Below the pieces are notes generated by a model. That model did not search any database and was not told the DNA's origin. It saw nothing but the letters and a program-made list of their open reading frames with translations. DNA of 6,315 bases from Nitratifractor sp. Lineage in GTDB: Bacteria; Campylobacterota; Campylobacteria; Campylobacterales; Sulfurovaceae. Positions 1-5,879 of this stretch are shown here, piece by piece. The stretch spans positions 1 to 6,315 of the forward strand of contig JANTGQ010000084.1 of assembly GCA_024762845.1 (NCBI GenBank). The letters run 5' to 3'. Within the stretch, counting starts at the first letter, position 1; the number at the start of each line of letters is the position of its first letter. Made by a program: the position numbers and the translations under genes.

Positions 1-287
1 GCAGCAGTAGCTGTAGCAGCTGCCTCTTTAGTTGCATCAGCAGCTTTTGTAGCAGTCTCTTTAACAGCTTCAGTTGCAGCTGTAGCAGTCTCTTTAGCTT
101 TTTCTACTGTTGCAGTAGCTGCCTCTTTAGTAGCTTCTACAGCTTTTGTCGCAGTCTCTTTAACAGTATCAGTTGCAGCAGCTGCAGTCTCTTTAGCTTT
201 TTCAGCTGTTGCAGTTGCCGCTTCTTTTGTTGCATCTACCGCTTTTGTTGCAGCATCTTTTGCTACTTCTACAGCACTTTTAGTACC
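1..287 (-). repeat. Tandem 33-bp (11-aa) repeats in a 99-bp higher-order unit
   Basis: Residues 28-122 of the lipoprotein fall into eight complete 11-residue units plus a partial ninth. The units group by threes into 33-residue (99-bp) blocks: bases 254-156, 155-57, and a third block from 56 that is cut by the window edge. The first two blocks match at 27 of 33 residues. Most differences are D/E, A/T or A/V exchanges, and synonymous codon changes are common. This suggests duplication of a three-unit block followed by drift under selection on the protein. The array continues beyond the left edge, so its copy number is unknown. Confidence 0.85.
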
Positions 288-368
288 CTCTTCTTTAGCT
301 TTGTCACCGCATCCGCTAAGTGTTAACATAGCAATAGTTGTCACAGACAAAATTATCATCTTATTCAT
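1..368 (-). CDS. LEA-like 11-mer repeat lipoprotein, partial (C-terminus off the window)
   Basis: 122 codons are visible before the gene runs off the left edge. Residues 1-19 form a lipoprotein signal peptide (MNK, a hydrophobic stretch, then the lipobox L17-S18-G19-C20), so the mature protein should be lipid-anchored at Cys20. Gly at +2 rather than Asp is compatible with outer-membrane sorting under the E. coli rule, which is untested in this group. From residue 28 the protein is built of 11-residue units with a common x-A-x-x-A-x-D/E-x-x-K-E pattern, for example TATKAVEATKE. Residues 32-122 use only six amino acids: A, T, K, E, D and V. This resembles group 3 LEA (LEA_4) repeats, which form amphipathic helices on drying or at membranes. 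A desiccation, osmotic or envelope-spacer role is inference only. The ATG is supported by AAGGAG five bases upstream. A generic Ala-rich helical lipoprotein unrelated to LEA remains possible. Confidence 0.85.
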   Translation of the reverse strand, partial: MNKMIILSVTTIAMLTLSGCGDKAKEEGTKSAVEVAKDAATKAVDATKEAATATAEKAKETAAAATDTVKETATKAVEATKEAATATVEKAKETATAATEAVKETATKAADATKEAAATATA

Positions 369-373
369 TAAAA

Positions 374-379
374 CTCCTT
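374..379 (-). promoter_or_regulatory. Ribosome binding site of the LEA-like lipoprotein gene
   Basis: AAGGAG on the minus strand, five bases before the ATG at 368-366. This strong Shine-Dalgarno fixes the start and gives a signal peptide of normal length. Confidence 0.85.
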
Positions 380-397
380 TTTATTGTTTATGCAGAT

Positions 398-406
398 ATT
401 ATAACA
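398..406 (-). promoter_or_regulatory. Extended -10 promoter (TGTTATAAT) of the lipoprotein gene
   Basis: On the minus strand the sequence reads TGTTATAAT: a perfect TATAAT at 403-398 preceded by the TGn extended -10 element. No convincing -35 box is seen, which is usual for housekeeping promoters of Campylobacterota. Transcription would start near base 391, giving a leader of roughly 23 bases before the ATG. The lipoprotein gene is therefore probably transcribed independently of the upstream operon, although read-through is possible because no clear terminator lies between them. Confidence 0.6.
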
Positions 407-442
407 TAAAGTTTTTAGTTTAGTGGAAGCTGAGTGAAAAGA

Positions 443-1024
443 TTAGACACTTTTTGGCATTTTTAAAGGGGTATTATTGAGAATCTCTTTCCATATGTCG
501 GAGTTGCTCCACTCCTTTTGCACTTGTGGAGAGAACTCTATATCTTCAAGTTTAATAGCTCCCATAAGTTGGGAGTGGGCATCTTTGTGGAAACATTGGG
601 CATATCCTGTCTCAGTTTCGTGTACAATTATACTGTTAAGGCTTACTTCTCGCTCTCCGTTTTGTAGAGTACTTAAGTGTAGAATTTTCTCTATAATTAA
701 AAAAAAGATACGAGAAAATTGCTCGGCAGATGGGCTTACAGGAAGTGTAATCCAGCGGTTAGAGTACCTTTTCATAGCGTCTATATACTCTTTACTGTCA
801 CTACTCCATAATGTTATGGCGTGGTCAAATGAGTCTATTATATCTTTAATATAGAGCTTGGTTAATCCAAAGTCATAAACCATCTGTCCATTATCGAGAT
901 AGTTTGATTCTATTATAACTTCTACTTTGTAGGAGTGACCATGTATGTTTTCACTGCATCGTCTAGTGCTGCAGTTACGAACAATGTGGGCATTTTCGAA
1001 TTTAAATAGTTTACGAATAAGCAC
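443..1024 (-). CDS. queD: 6-pyruvoyl-tetrahydropterin synthase / QueD family protein
   Basis: Members convert 7,8-dihydroneopterin triphosphate (made from GTP) to 6-carboxy-tetrahydropterin for queuosine and other 7-deazapurines, or to related pterins. The zinc ligands are visible: His13 (FENAH), His28 and His30 (IHGH). The likely catalytic set is Cys23, Asp67-His68 (FDHAI) and Glu136 (VHETETG); the SPSAEQ segment at 97-102 matches the conserved PTSE region. Cys23 sits four residues before HGH, whereas E. coli QueD has three. At 193 residues it is much longer than the roughly 120 of E. coli QueD, with extra sequence between Asp67-His68 and SPSAEQ and about 50 residues after Glu136 and its loop. 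The start is GTG at 1024-1022, overlapping the plsC stop by one base (TAGTG), with GGAG ten bases upstream. I am sure of the family, less sure that the product is the queuosine precursor. Confidence 0.85.
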   Translation of the reverse strand: MLIRKLFKFENAHIVRNCSTRRCSENIHGHSYKVEVIIESNYLDNGQMVYDFGLTKLYIKDIIDSFDHAITLWSSDSKEYIDAMKRYSNRWITLPVSPSAEQFSRIFFLIIEKILHLSTLQNGEREVSLNSIIVHETETGYAQCFHKDAHSQLMGAIKLEDIEFSPQVQKEWSNSDIWKEILNNTPLKMPKSV

Positions 1025-1731
1025 TATCTCTCTACTCCATTTTTATACTCTTGGTCAATACACTCTTGCATCTTCTCTCTTGTATCTTCATACCACTCTT
1101 TTGGTGCATCAGCAACATCGAAGGCATCAAGATAGTGGAGATGGATTGTGCCACTGTGTCCAGTTCTATTATGCTCATTAAGAACATATTTACTACCTGT
1201 TATAACAATAGGTTGCACCCTTAAATTTAATTTATTTGCAATAAGTTTTGGACCTGCTTTAAATGAGAGTAGCTCTTGCTCTGCACCTCTCGTTCCTTCG
1301 GGGAATATAGCAATGGCTCTATGTTTCTCTTCTACTGATATTTTCGCATCTTTTAAGAGTTTTATAAGACCTGCTTTATTCTCTCTGTCTACAGATATCA
1401 TATCTCCATGTTTTAAGAGTAAACCAAACCATGGGGTTTCAAAAAGCTCTTTTTTCGCTACCCAGCGAAAGTGTCTATTCTCTACTGCCTCAAGAGCTAT
1501 GATATCCATAATACCCTGATGATTTATTAGGAAAATATTTGCATCTTCATCTCGTTTACCATATTGCTTCAGCTTTGCTCCCATTAAAAAGATGATAGCA
1601 CGGTTGAGCTTATGCATAATTGTACCTTTGTATTTAGGAAAAAGAATTATCAGCGGTATCATACCCAGCGCTACAAGGCTTGAGATAACAAAAGCTCCCC
1701 AGTAGAATCTAATTTTTGCAAAGGTTTTCAT
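1024..1731 (-). CDS. plsC: 1-acyl-sn-glycerol-3-phosphate acyltransferase (PlsC family)
   Basis: Transfers an acyl chain to the sn-2 position of lysophosphatidic acid to make phosphatidic acid, at the inner membrane. The 235 residues show the family motifs in order: a hydrophobic N-terminal anchor (about 9-31), motif I NHQGIMD with catalytic His71 and Asp76, the K93-K94-E-L-F...PWFG segment, motif II around Asp115-Arg116, motif III FPEGTRG (143-149), and a VQPIVI motif IV. The length is typical. The ATG at 1731-1729 lies inside the upstream gene (23-base overlap); AAGGA ten bases upstream supports it, and the next in-frame Met (24) would break the anchor. It sits between the SH3-domain protein and queD in the same operon. 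Family members vary in acyl and head-group choice, so another lysophospholipid substrate cannot be excluded. Confidence 0.93.
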   Translation of the reverse strand: MKTFAKIRFYWGAFVISSLVALGMIPLIILFPKYKGTIMHKLNRAIIFLMGAKLKQYGKRDEDANIFLINHQGIMDIIALEAVENRHFRWVAKKELFETPWFGLLLKHGDMISVDRENKAGLIKLLKDAKISVEEKHRAIAIFPEGTRGAEQELLSFKAGPKLIANKLNLRVQPIVITGSKYVLNEHNRTGHSGTIHLHYLDAFDVADAPKEWYEDTREKMQECIDQEYKNGVER

Positions 1732-2755
1732 CTTTTATCCATCCTTTTATATTTTTATAGTCAATTTTTAAAAACTTTTGGTAACTATTGAGTACAGATG
1801 TTGTATGCTCTTGGTCGATACGTGTAATAATATTACTATTATTTGTAGGCAAAATATAGAGAGATGTCCCCTCGGGTACACAGACAGTTCTGTTTGGAAT
1901 ATAGAGATAAATTAAGAGTGTAATCATTACTGCACTGAGCAGAAGGTAAAGATAGTCTCTACTTATATACGCCAATAGCAAGAAGAGTGCAGTGAGAAAA
2001 ATCAGTGTATACTTCTTTACTGTTTCAAAATTTAACTCTTTGGGGTTTAGCTGATCGAGCTCTTGAGAGTTACTACTGTTTGTTACATTCACCTTTATAT
2101 CAGTGAATCGGTTTTTAATAAGATTGTAGTAGGAGAGTATAACAAATTTTTGACTGCTAGGTACGGTAAAGTAGTAGTTTGCAGTCGCACGTGCGCCATC
2201 TCTTTGAATATTTTCGATACCATCATCAACACTCTTGGGGATATGCAAATCTTCAATATTTGCATCTGTAGCTTCTATATTTAGGGTGATAAGAGAGTTT
2301 TTATCATCAAATGTATCTACTTTGACACTGTTAATACGTAATGAGGATGCTAAAAGCCCTATATAGTTTTTACTGTTGCTCTCTAGACTCTTAAGAGGTA
2401 TAGTTTTTGGCTGCAGTACATATGTATTTTGCATATTCCATATTGTCAAAGTAGGGATAAGAAGGGACTCTTTATCTTTAGGTGCTTTAAAGTAAAAGGT
2501 ATAAAACGCTTCATTTTTATTAACAACCTGCATAGGCTTGTAGTTTTCTGGCTGTATAAGACTTAAAGAGTCATACTCAAAATGGGGTGGATCTTTGGGG
2601 TTATAGTGTTTAACCAAAACAGTTACAGGGAAAAATTGGTTTTTATAGAGTGTTTTTGGTATGTAGCTATAGCTATATGGAGTGTTTGCCCCATAGAGCA
2701 AATTGGCAAAAAGAGTAAAAAGAAGAACTTTTAACCAATATAAGGGGTGTCTCAA
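1709..2755 (-). CDS. Membrane-anchored periplasmic protein with C-terminal SH3-like domain, unnamed
   Basis: I do not recognise a named function. Visible in the 348 residues: a signal peptide (1-23, likely cut after YGA); a beta-rich, Tyr/Asn-rich region (24-245); a pair of membrane helices (about 249-264 and 269-286) joined by a short SRD turn; and a C-terminal bacterial SH3-like domain (about 290-346, with the typical GWIKDENL ending). The topology should place both the large N-terminal part and the SH3-like domain in the periplasm. The only two cysteines, Cys292 and Cys346, flank the SH3-like domain and could form a disulfide. The start is TTG at 2755-2753, overlapping the purQ stop in a TTGA junction, with AGGA eight bases upstream. 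No ATG or other start that keeps the signal peptide exists. The layout loosely recalls BatD-type proteins, but that is a guess. C. jejuni has an unnamed periplasmic protein gene at this place, from memory. Confidence 0.8.
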   Translation of the reverse strand: MRHPLYWLKVLLFTLFANLLYGANTPYSYSYIPKTLYKNQFFPVTVLVKHYNPKDPPHFEYDSLSLIQPENYKPMQVVNKNEAFYTFYFKAPKDKESLLIPTLTIWNMQNTYVLQPKTIPLKSLESNSKNYIGLLASSLRINSVKVDTFDDKNSLITLNIEATDANIEDLHIPKSVDDGIENIQRDGARATANYYFTVPSSQKFVILSYYNLIKNRFTDIKVNVTNSSNSQELDQLNPKELNFETVKKYTLIFLTALFLLLAYISRDYLYLLLSAVMITLLIYLYIPNRTVCVPEGTSLYILPTNNSNIITRIDQEHTTSVLNSYQKFLKIDYKNIKGWIKDENLCKN

Positions 2756-3423
2756 GAGGCTAGTCCTGCAAACATTTTAAGCCCATCATCAGAACCTAGT
2801 AGTAGCTCTATAGCTCTTTCGGGGTGTGGCATAAGACCAAACACATTCTTCTTTTTATTACAAACACCGGCAATCTGTTCTACAGATCCATTGAGTACCA
2901 TTGGTGTTCCACTAGCATCACAGTACTGCACAAGGATTTGATTATTCTCTTTAAGAGAGGTTAAGCCTTCATTATCTATGTAGTAGTTCCCATCTGCATG
3001 GGCAACTGGTACATTTAAAATTTCACCTACAGCGCATGTTTCTAAAAACTTATTATCGTTATTGATAACTTTAATATGCTGCATCTTCGATATAAAGTGT
3101 AGAGAGTTGTTTCTCTTTAAAGCTCCAGGGAGAAGACCAACCTCTGTTAATATCTGGAAACCATTACATATACCTAGTACATAGCCACCTCCGTTAGCAA
3201 ACTCTTCTACAGCTTTCATAACAGGAGAGAACTTTGCAATAGAGCCGGCTCTTAAGTAGTCGCCGTAGCTAAATCCACCGGGTACTACTACGAGGTCACA
3301 CTCTGGAAGAGTCTCCTCTTTATGCCAAACAAGGGTAACTTCAAAGCCCTGTTTTTTGAGGGCATACTCTGTATCAAATTCACAGTTTGTGCCCGGAAAT
3401 CGTAAGACTGCTGCTTTTTTCAT
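2752..3423 (-). CDS. purQ: Phosphoribosylformylglycinamidine synthase, glutaminase subunit PurQ
   Basis: The glutaminase subunit of FGAM synthase (purine step 4): it releases ammonia from glutamine and passes it to PurL. It is a class I glutamine amidotransferase of normal length (223 residues). The N-terminal RFPGTNCE and the GGFSYGDYLRAG oxyanion region (49-60) are typical of PurQ. The nucleophile is Cys86 in GICNGFQ, and the His200/Glu202 pair lies in MPHPERA. The ATG overlaps the purS stop in an ATGA junction. Its own Shine-Dalgarno is weak (GAGA), so translation probably depends on coupling to purS, which suits two subunits of one complex. The catalytic subunit PurL is not in the window and is expected elsewhere in the genome. 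Confidence 0.97.
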   Translation of the reverse strand: MKKAAVLRFPGTNCEFDTEYALKKQGFEVTLVWHKEETLPECDLVVVPGGFSYGDYLRAGSIAKFSPVMKAVEEFANGGGYVLGICNGFQILTEVGLLPGALKRNNSLHFISKMQHIKVINNDNKFLETCAVGEILNVPVAHADGNYYIDNEGLTSLKENNQILVQYCDASGTPMVLNGSVEQIAGVCNKKKNVFGLMPHPERAIELLLGSDDGLKMFAGLAS

Positions 3424-3662
3424 TCTACTATCTCGATAGTGTAATCTTCGATAACTGTGTTTGCAAGTAGAGTTTCGCTCATTTGGCTTACCTCTTTTAT
3501 GGCTTCCTCTTTATCTTTTGCTTTTAATTCTACAATAATCTGTTTTCCAATTCTTACGCTCTCTACATTGTCGAACCCAAGACTTTTTAGTGCGTGGTGT
3601 GTTGCTTTACCTTGTGGGTCTAAAACACCCTCTTTTAAAAATACATTTACAATTGCTTTCAT
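3420..3662 (-). CDS. purS: Phosphoribosylformylglycinamidine synthase subunit PurS
   Basis: A small 80-residue protein that bridges PurQ and the short form of PurL in the three-part FGAM synthase of Gram-positive bacteria, archaea and Campylobacterota. Recognisable features are the opening KAIVNVFLKEGVLDPQGKA, the HALKSLGFDNVESVRIGK segment, and a C-terminal beta strand ending DYTIEIVE. The ATG overlaps the purC stop by one base (TAATG) and has GAGGG five bases upstream. Its presence implies that this organism uses the small-PurL system rather than the single large PurL of E. coli. Confidence 0.96.
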   Translation of the reverse strand: MKAIVNVFLKEGVLDPQGKATHHALKSLGFDNVESVRIGKQIIVELKAKDKEEAIKEVSQMSETLLANTVIEDYTIEIVE

Positions 3663-4381
3663 TACTGCCCTCTATTTTGAATTCTATTTAAAACCTCTTC
3701 ATAAGCCTCTTTAAGACCACCTAAACCTTGTCTAAATCTATCTTTATCCATCTTTTCATTTGTTTTGGCATCCCAGAGTCTAAAGTTATCGGGGCTTAGC
3801 TCGTCTATCAGGATTATATTGTCGTTACTGTCTCTACCAAACTCGAGTTTAAAATCTACAAGTTTTAGATCTAGTTCACTATAAAACTCTTGTAAAAATT
3901 TATTAATTTTTCTTGCCATATAACGGATGTAGTCTAGCTCATCGGTCGATTTTACCAACTCTAAAATAAGTGCATGCTGGTCATTTAGTTTCGGATCGCC
4001 GAGTGCATCGTTTTTATAATCGAACTCTACTAGAGTAAATGGTAATACTGTTCCATCTTCAATGCCTAGGTTTCTGCTTAAACTACCTGTTGCAATATTT
4101 CGTACAATTACCTCTATTAAAATTACTTCTGCTCGTTTATGGAGCATATTATCCTTATCTATCATTTTAACATAGTGGCTTGGTATGCCTTTGCTCTCTA
4201 GGTACTCAAAGAGAGCAGCAGAGATTGCATTATTGAGGGCACCTTTTCCCTCTTCTTCGGACTTTTTTTCGCCGTTAAAGGCTGTAAGAGAGTCTTTAAA
4301 TTCAGAGATTAAAAAATCTTTATTGGCTGTTTCCCAAATTTTTTTTGCTTTTCCTTCGTAGAGTAGTTTGGTTTTTTCCAC
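3662..4381 (-). CDS. purC: Phosphoribosylaminoimidazole-succinocarboxamide synthase (SAICAR synthase)
   Basis: Joins CAIR and aspartate with ATP to form SAICAR, in the cytoplasm. The 239 residues carry the family signatures: LLYEGKAKKIW at the N-terminal nucleotide-binding strand, FKDSLTAFNG, the VRNIATGSL segment, EFDYKNDALGDP (substrate/metal region) and IDELSPDNFRLWD near the C-terminus. The length is normal for the bacterial single-domain enzyme. The start is GTG at 4381-4379, directly next to the ctpA TAA with no gap, and AAAGGA nine bases upstream supports it. Being immediately downstream of a periplasmic protease gene rather than other pur genes is odd functionally, but matches the order I recall in C. 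jejuni. Confidence 0.97.
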   Translation of the reverse strand: MEKTKLLYEGKAKKIWETANKDFLISEFKDSLTAFNGEKKSEEEGKGALNNAISAALFEYLESKGIPSHYVKMIDKDNMLHKRAEVILIEVIVRNIATGSLSRNLGIEDGTVLPFTLVEFDYKNDALGDPKLNDQHALILELVKSTDELDYIRYMARKINKFLQEFYSELDLKLVDFKLEFGRDSNDNIILIDELSPDNFRLWDAKTNEKMDKDRFRQGLGGLKEAYEEVLNRIQNRGQ

Positions 4382-5737
4382 TTACTTTATTCCTTTCTGT
4401 ATCATTAACACTTTTAAGATATCTAATGCACTCTTGAGTTGTGCATCTTTAGAGATATCCTCTTTTGTTATCTCTATTTTTTTCTTTTTAGCGCCGGATG
4501 CAGTTGTCTTATTGTCACCTGCAGTGGTGTTACTCTCTTTTTTCTTTCCGTCTATTTTTTCTAATTCACTTTTTAAGTGCTGTTTTAGCTCGTTCTCTTT
4601 AATGGTAAATTTATTGTCATCTTTCTTATTGACAGCTCCTGGATAGACAATTACATCAGGTGCAACACCTTTATTCTGAATTGTTCTTCCACTTGGCAGA
4701 TAGTATCGTGCAACTGTTAGTTTAACACCCTCTTTTTCACCTATAGGTGCAACAATCTGTACGCTCCCTTTTCCGAATGTCTGCTCGCCTATAATTACAG
4801 CTCTTTTGGTATCTTGCAGTGCTCCACTTACAATTTCGCTAGCACTTGCGCTTCCACCGTTTACAAGTACTGTTATAGGTATAGCTTTATTAGTGTTGGA
4901 ACTATGCGCTTCGTAGACTATATTTTCGCGCTTGTCTCTTCCTTTTTGGCTCACAAGAACGCCTTTGTCTATAAACATGTCAAGCAGTCCCGTCGCTTGG
5001 CTTAAAAGACCGCCTGGGTTGTTACGAAGATCAAAAATAATACCTTTTGCATCTGGACTGTTTTGGAGTGCAAGTTTTACTCCATTAACAACTTTAGAAT
5101 CAAAAGATGAGATTTGAATATAGAGTACTTTCTCTCTCTTCTTTTTATCAAGGTAGATAAATTTATGTTTGACTGACTCTATTTTAATGATATCACGAAC
5201 AATATCTATAATAAGAGGTTTTGTCTCTCCCTTTCTTACTACCGTTAAGGTAATTTTGGTTTTAGGCTTACCGCGCATAAGGTTTACAGTTTCATCGATT
5301 GTCATACCAAGTGTAGACTTTTTATCAATCTTTAAAATAATATCGCCAGCTTTAATGCCTGCGCGTTGTGCCGGAGTGTCATCTATTGGGGCAATTACTG
5401 TTAATGCGCCCTTTTTCATACCAACAACAATACCTAAACCGCCAAACTCTCCTTTTGTTTGGATATTTAAATCTTTAAAAGATTTCTCATCCATATAAGC
5501 AGAGTGCGCGTCGAGGTTACTTAAAAGCCCTTTAAGTGCTTTATTAATAAGAGCTGTAGTGTTTGTTTCATCAACATACTGACTCTCTATGAGGTTAAGG
5601 ACACGGGTGAACTTTAGATACGCTTCTAGTTTGGACTCATCACCATTCGATTTGGCTTGAATTGGGCTTGTGCTAAAGAGTGCAACAGACGCTGCAAGAC
5701 ATGTCGCAACTATTATCTTCTTGTTTTTTTTAAACAT
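4382..5737 (-). CDS. ctpA: Carboxy-terminal processing protease (S41 family, PDZ domain)
   Basis: A periplasmic serine protease that trims or degrades envelope proteins from their C-termini. A signal peptide (1-28, cut after IQA) comes first, then an N-terminal helical region, a PDZ domain (about 95-175) and the S41 core. The Ser/Lys/Gln catalytic set can be placed as Ser298 (GGSASASEI), Lys323 (FGKGSVQ) and Gln327, with the same spacing as in Bacillus CtpB and E. coli Tsp. Near the C-terminus, residues 398-420 are a low-complexity Lys/Thr/Ser/Ala linker before a last helical segment. The ATG at 5737-5735 gives a correct signal peptide; the nearest purine-rich site, AAAGG, is a rather distant 12 bases upstream. 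First gene of the minus-strand operon. The symbol ctpA is a family name; the substrate is unknown. Confidence 0.95.
   Translation of the reverse strand: MFKKNKKIIVATCLAASVALFSTSPIQAKSNGDESKLEAYLKFTRVLNLIESQYVDETNTTALINKALKGLLSNLDAHSAYMDEKSFKDLNIQTKGEFGGLGIVVGMKKGALTVIAPIDDTPAQRAGIKAGDIILKIDKKSTLGMTIDETVNLMRGKPKTKITLTVVRKGETKPLIIDIVRDIIKIESVKHKFIYLDKKKREKVLYIQISSFDSKVVNGVKLALQNSPDAKGIIFDLRNNPGGLLSQATGLLDMFIDKGVLVSQKGRDKRENIVYEAHSSNTNKAIPITVLVNGGSASASEIVSGALQDTKRAVIIGEQTFGKGSVQIVAPIGEKEGVKLTVARYYLPSGRTIQNKGVAPDVIVYPGAVNKKDDNKFTIKENELKQHLKSELEKIDGKKKESNTTAGDNKTTASGAKKKKIEITKEDISKDAQLKSALDILKVLMIQKGIK
4382..5737 (-). other. First gene of a seven-gene operon that extends to 443
   Basis: ctpA, purC, purS, purQ, the SH3-domain gene, plsC and queD share one strand. 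The junctions are: no gap, 1-base overlap (TAATG), 4 bases (ATGA), 4 bases (TTGA), 23 bases, and 1 base (TAGTG). With no room for internal promoters in spacers, one transcript from upstream of ctpA to the end of queD is the simplest reading. Internal promoters inside coding regions cannot be excluded. Confidence 0.75.
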
Positions 5738-5773
5738 AGCTAATGTTTGCCTTTGTTAGAAATTTTTATGACT

Positions 5774-5779
5774 ATTCTA
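5774..5779 (-). promoter_or_regulatory. Candidate -10 box of the ctpA operon
   Basis: TAGAAT on the minus strand, five of six matches to TATAAT, 36 bases before the ctpA ATG. Transcription would start near 5767, with a leader of about 30 bases. No clear -35 hexamer is seen 17 bases upstream. The right place and the absence of a better match are the main support. Confidence 0.45.
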
Positions 5780-5781
5780 TT

Positions 5782-5822
5782 GAATAATCACTTAAAGCCG
5801 GGTTATGGTATTGTGATTATTC
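5782..5822. repeat. Perfect 10-bp inverted repeat, possible operator
   Basis: GAATAATCAC at 5782-5791 and its exact reverse complement GTGATTATTC at 5813-5822 are separated by 21 bases. The arm centres are 31 bases apart, about three helical turns, so a dimeric or cooperatively binding regulator could sit on one face of the DNA. One arm lies two bases upstream of the candidate ctpA -10 box, where a bound protein would affect that promoter. It cannot be a terminator of either neighbour because both genes start, not end, here. If transcribed it could also fold as a hairpin, but the proposed start sites lie outside it. Confidence 0.6.
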
Positions 5823-5879
5823 TACATCCAACTAATCTTTATTATTTTGCAACCTAGATAGCAGCACAGCGTTAAATTT

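Larger units (their letters stand above)
369..442. other. Short intergenic spacer between queD and the lipoprotein gene
   Basis: These 74 bases hold the lipoprotein promoter and ribosome binding site. I looked for an intrinsic terminator after the queD stop and found only a weak AGTG/CACT pairing with an 11-base loop and no U-tract, so I call none. Transcription from the operon may continue into the lipoprotein gene. Confidence 0.6.

Noticed and set aside
1..287. Regular repeats considered as a CRISPR array or non-coding satellite
   Set aside because: The repeats are directly tandem without unique spacers, keep one open frame throughout and follow a signal peptide and lipobox, so they are coding.
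425..455. Possible intrinsic terminator after queD
   Set aside because: Only four base pairs (AGTG/CACT) with an 11-base loop and no following U-tract on the minus strand.
477..854. Plus-strand reading frame of 125 codons
   Set aside because: It lies opposite queD, whose motifs are clear, and its translation has no recognisable domain. The Ser/Leu/Ile-rich composition is typical of an antisense shadow.
1148..1519. Plus-strand reading frame of 123 codons
   Set aside because: Antisense to plsC across its catalytic motifs, with no ribosome binding site or domain of its own.
1709..1731. 23-base overlap between the SH3 gene and plsC as a sign of a wrong start or frameshift
   Set aside because: The plsC ATG has a ribosome binding site and gives a full N-terminal membrane anchor, and the SH3 frame reads through a complete domain to its stop. 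Both reading frames look intact.
2747..2941. Plus-strand reading frame of 64 codons
   Set aside because: Antisense to the purQ C-terminus, including the conserved MPHPERA motif; low-complexity serine run, no support.
5169..5498. Plus-strand reading frame of 109 codons
   Set aside because: Antisense to the PDZ region of ctpA; the hydrophobic translation is a by-product of the opposite strand.
5773..5786. Short inverted repeat TATTC-TATT-GAATA
   Set aside because: Five-base arms in AT-rich DNA are expected by chance; it overlaps the longer, perfect repeat, which is the better candidate.
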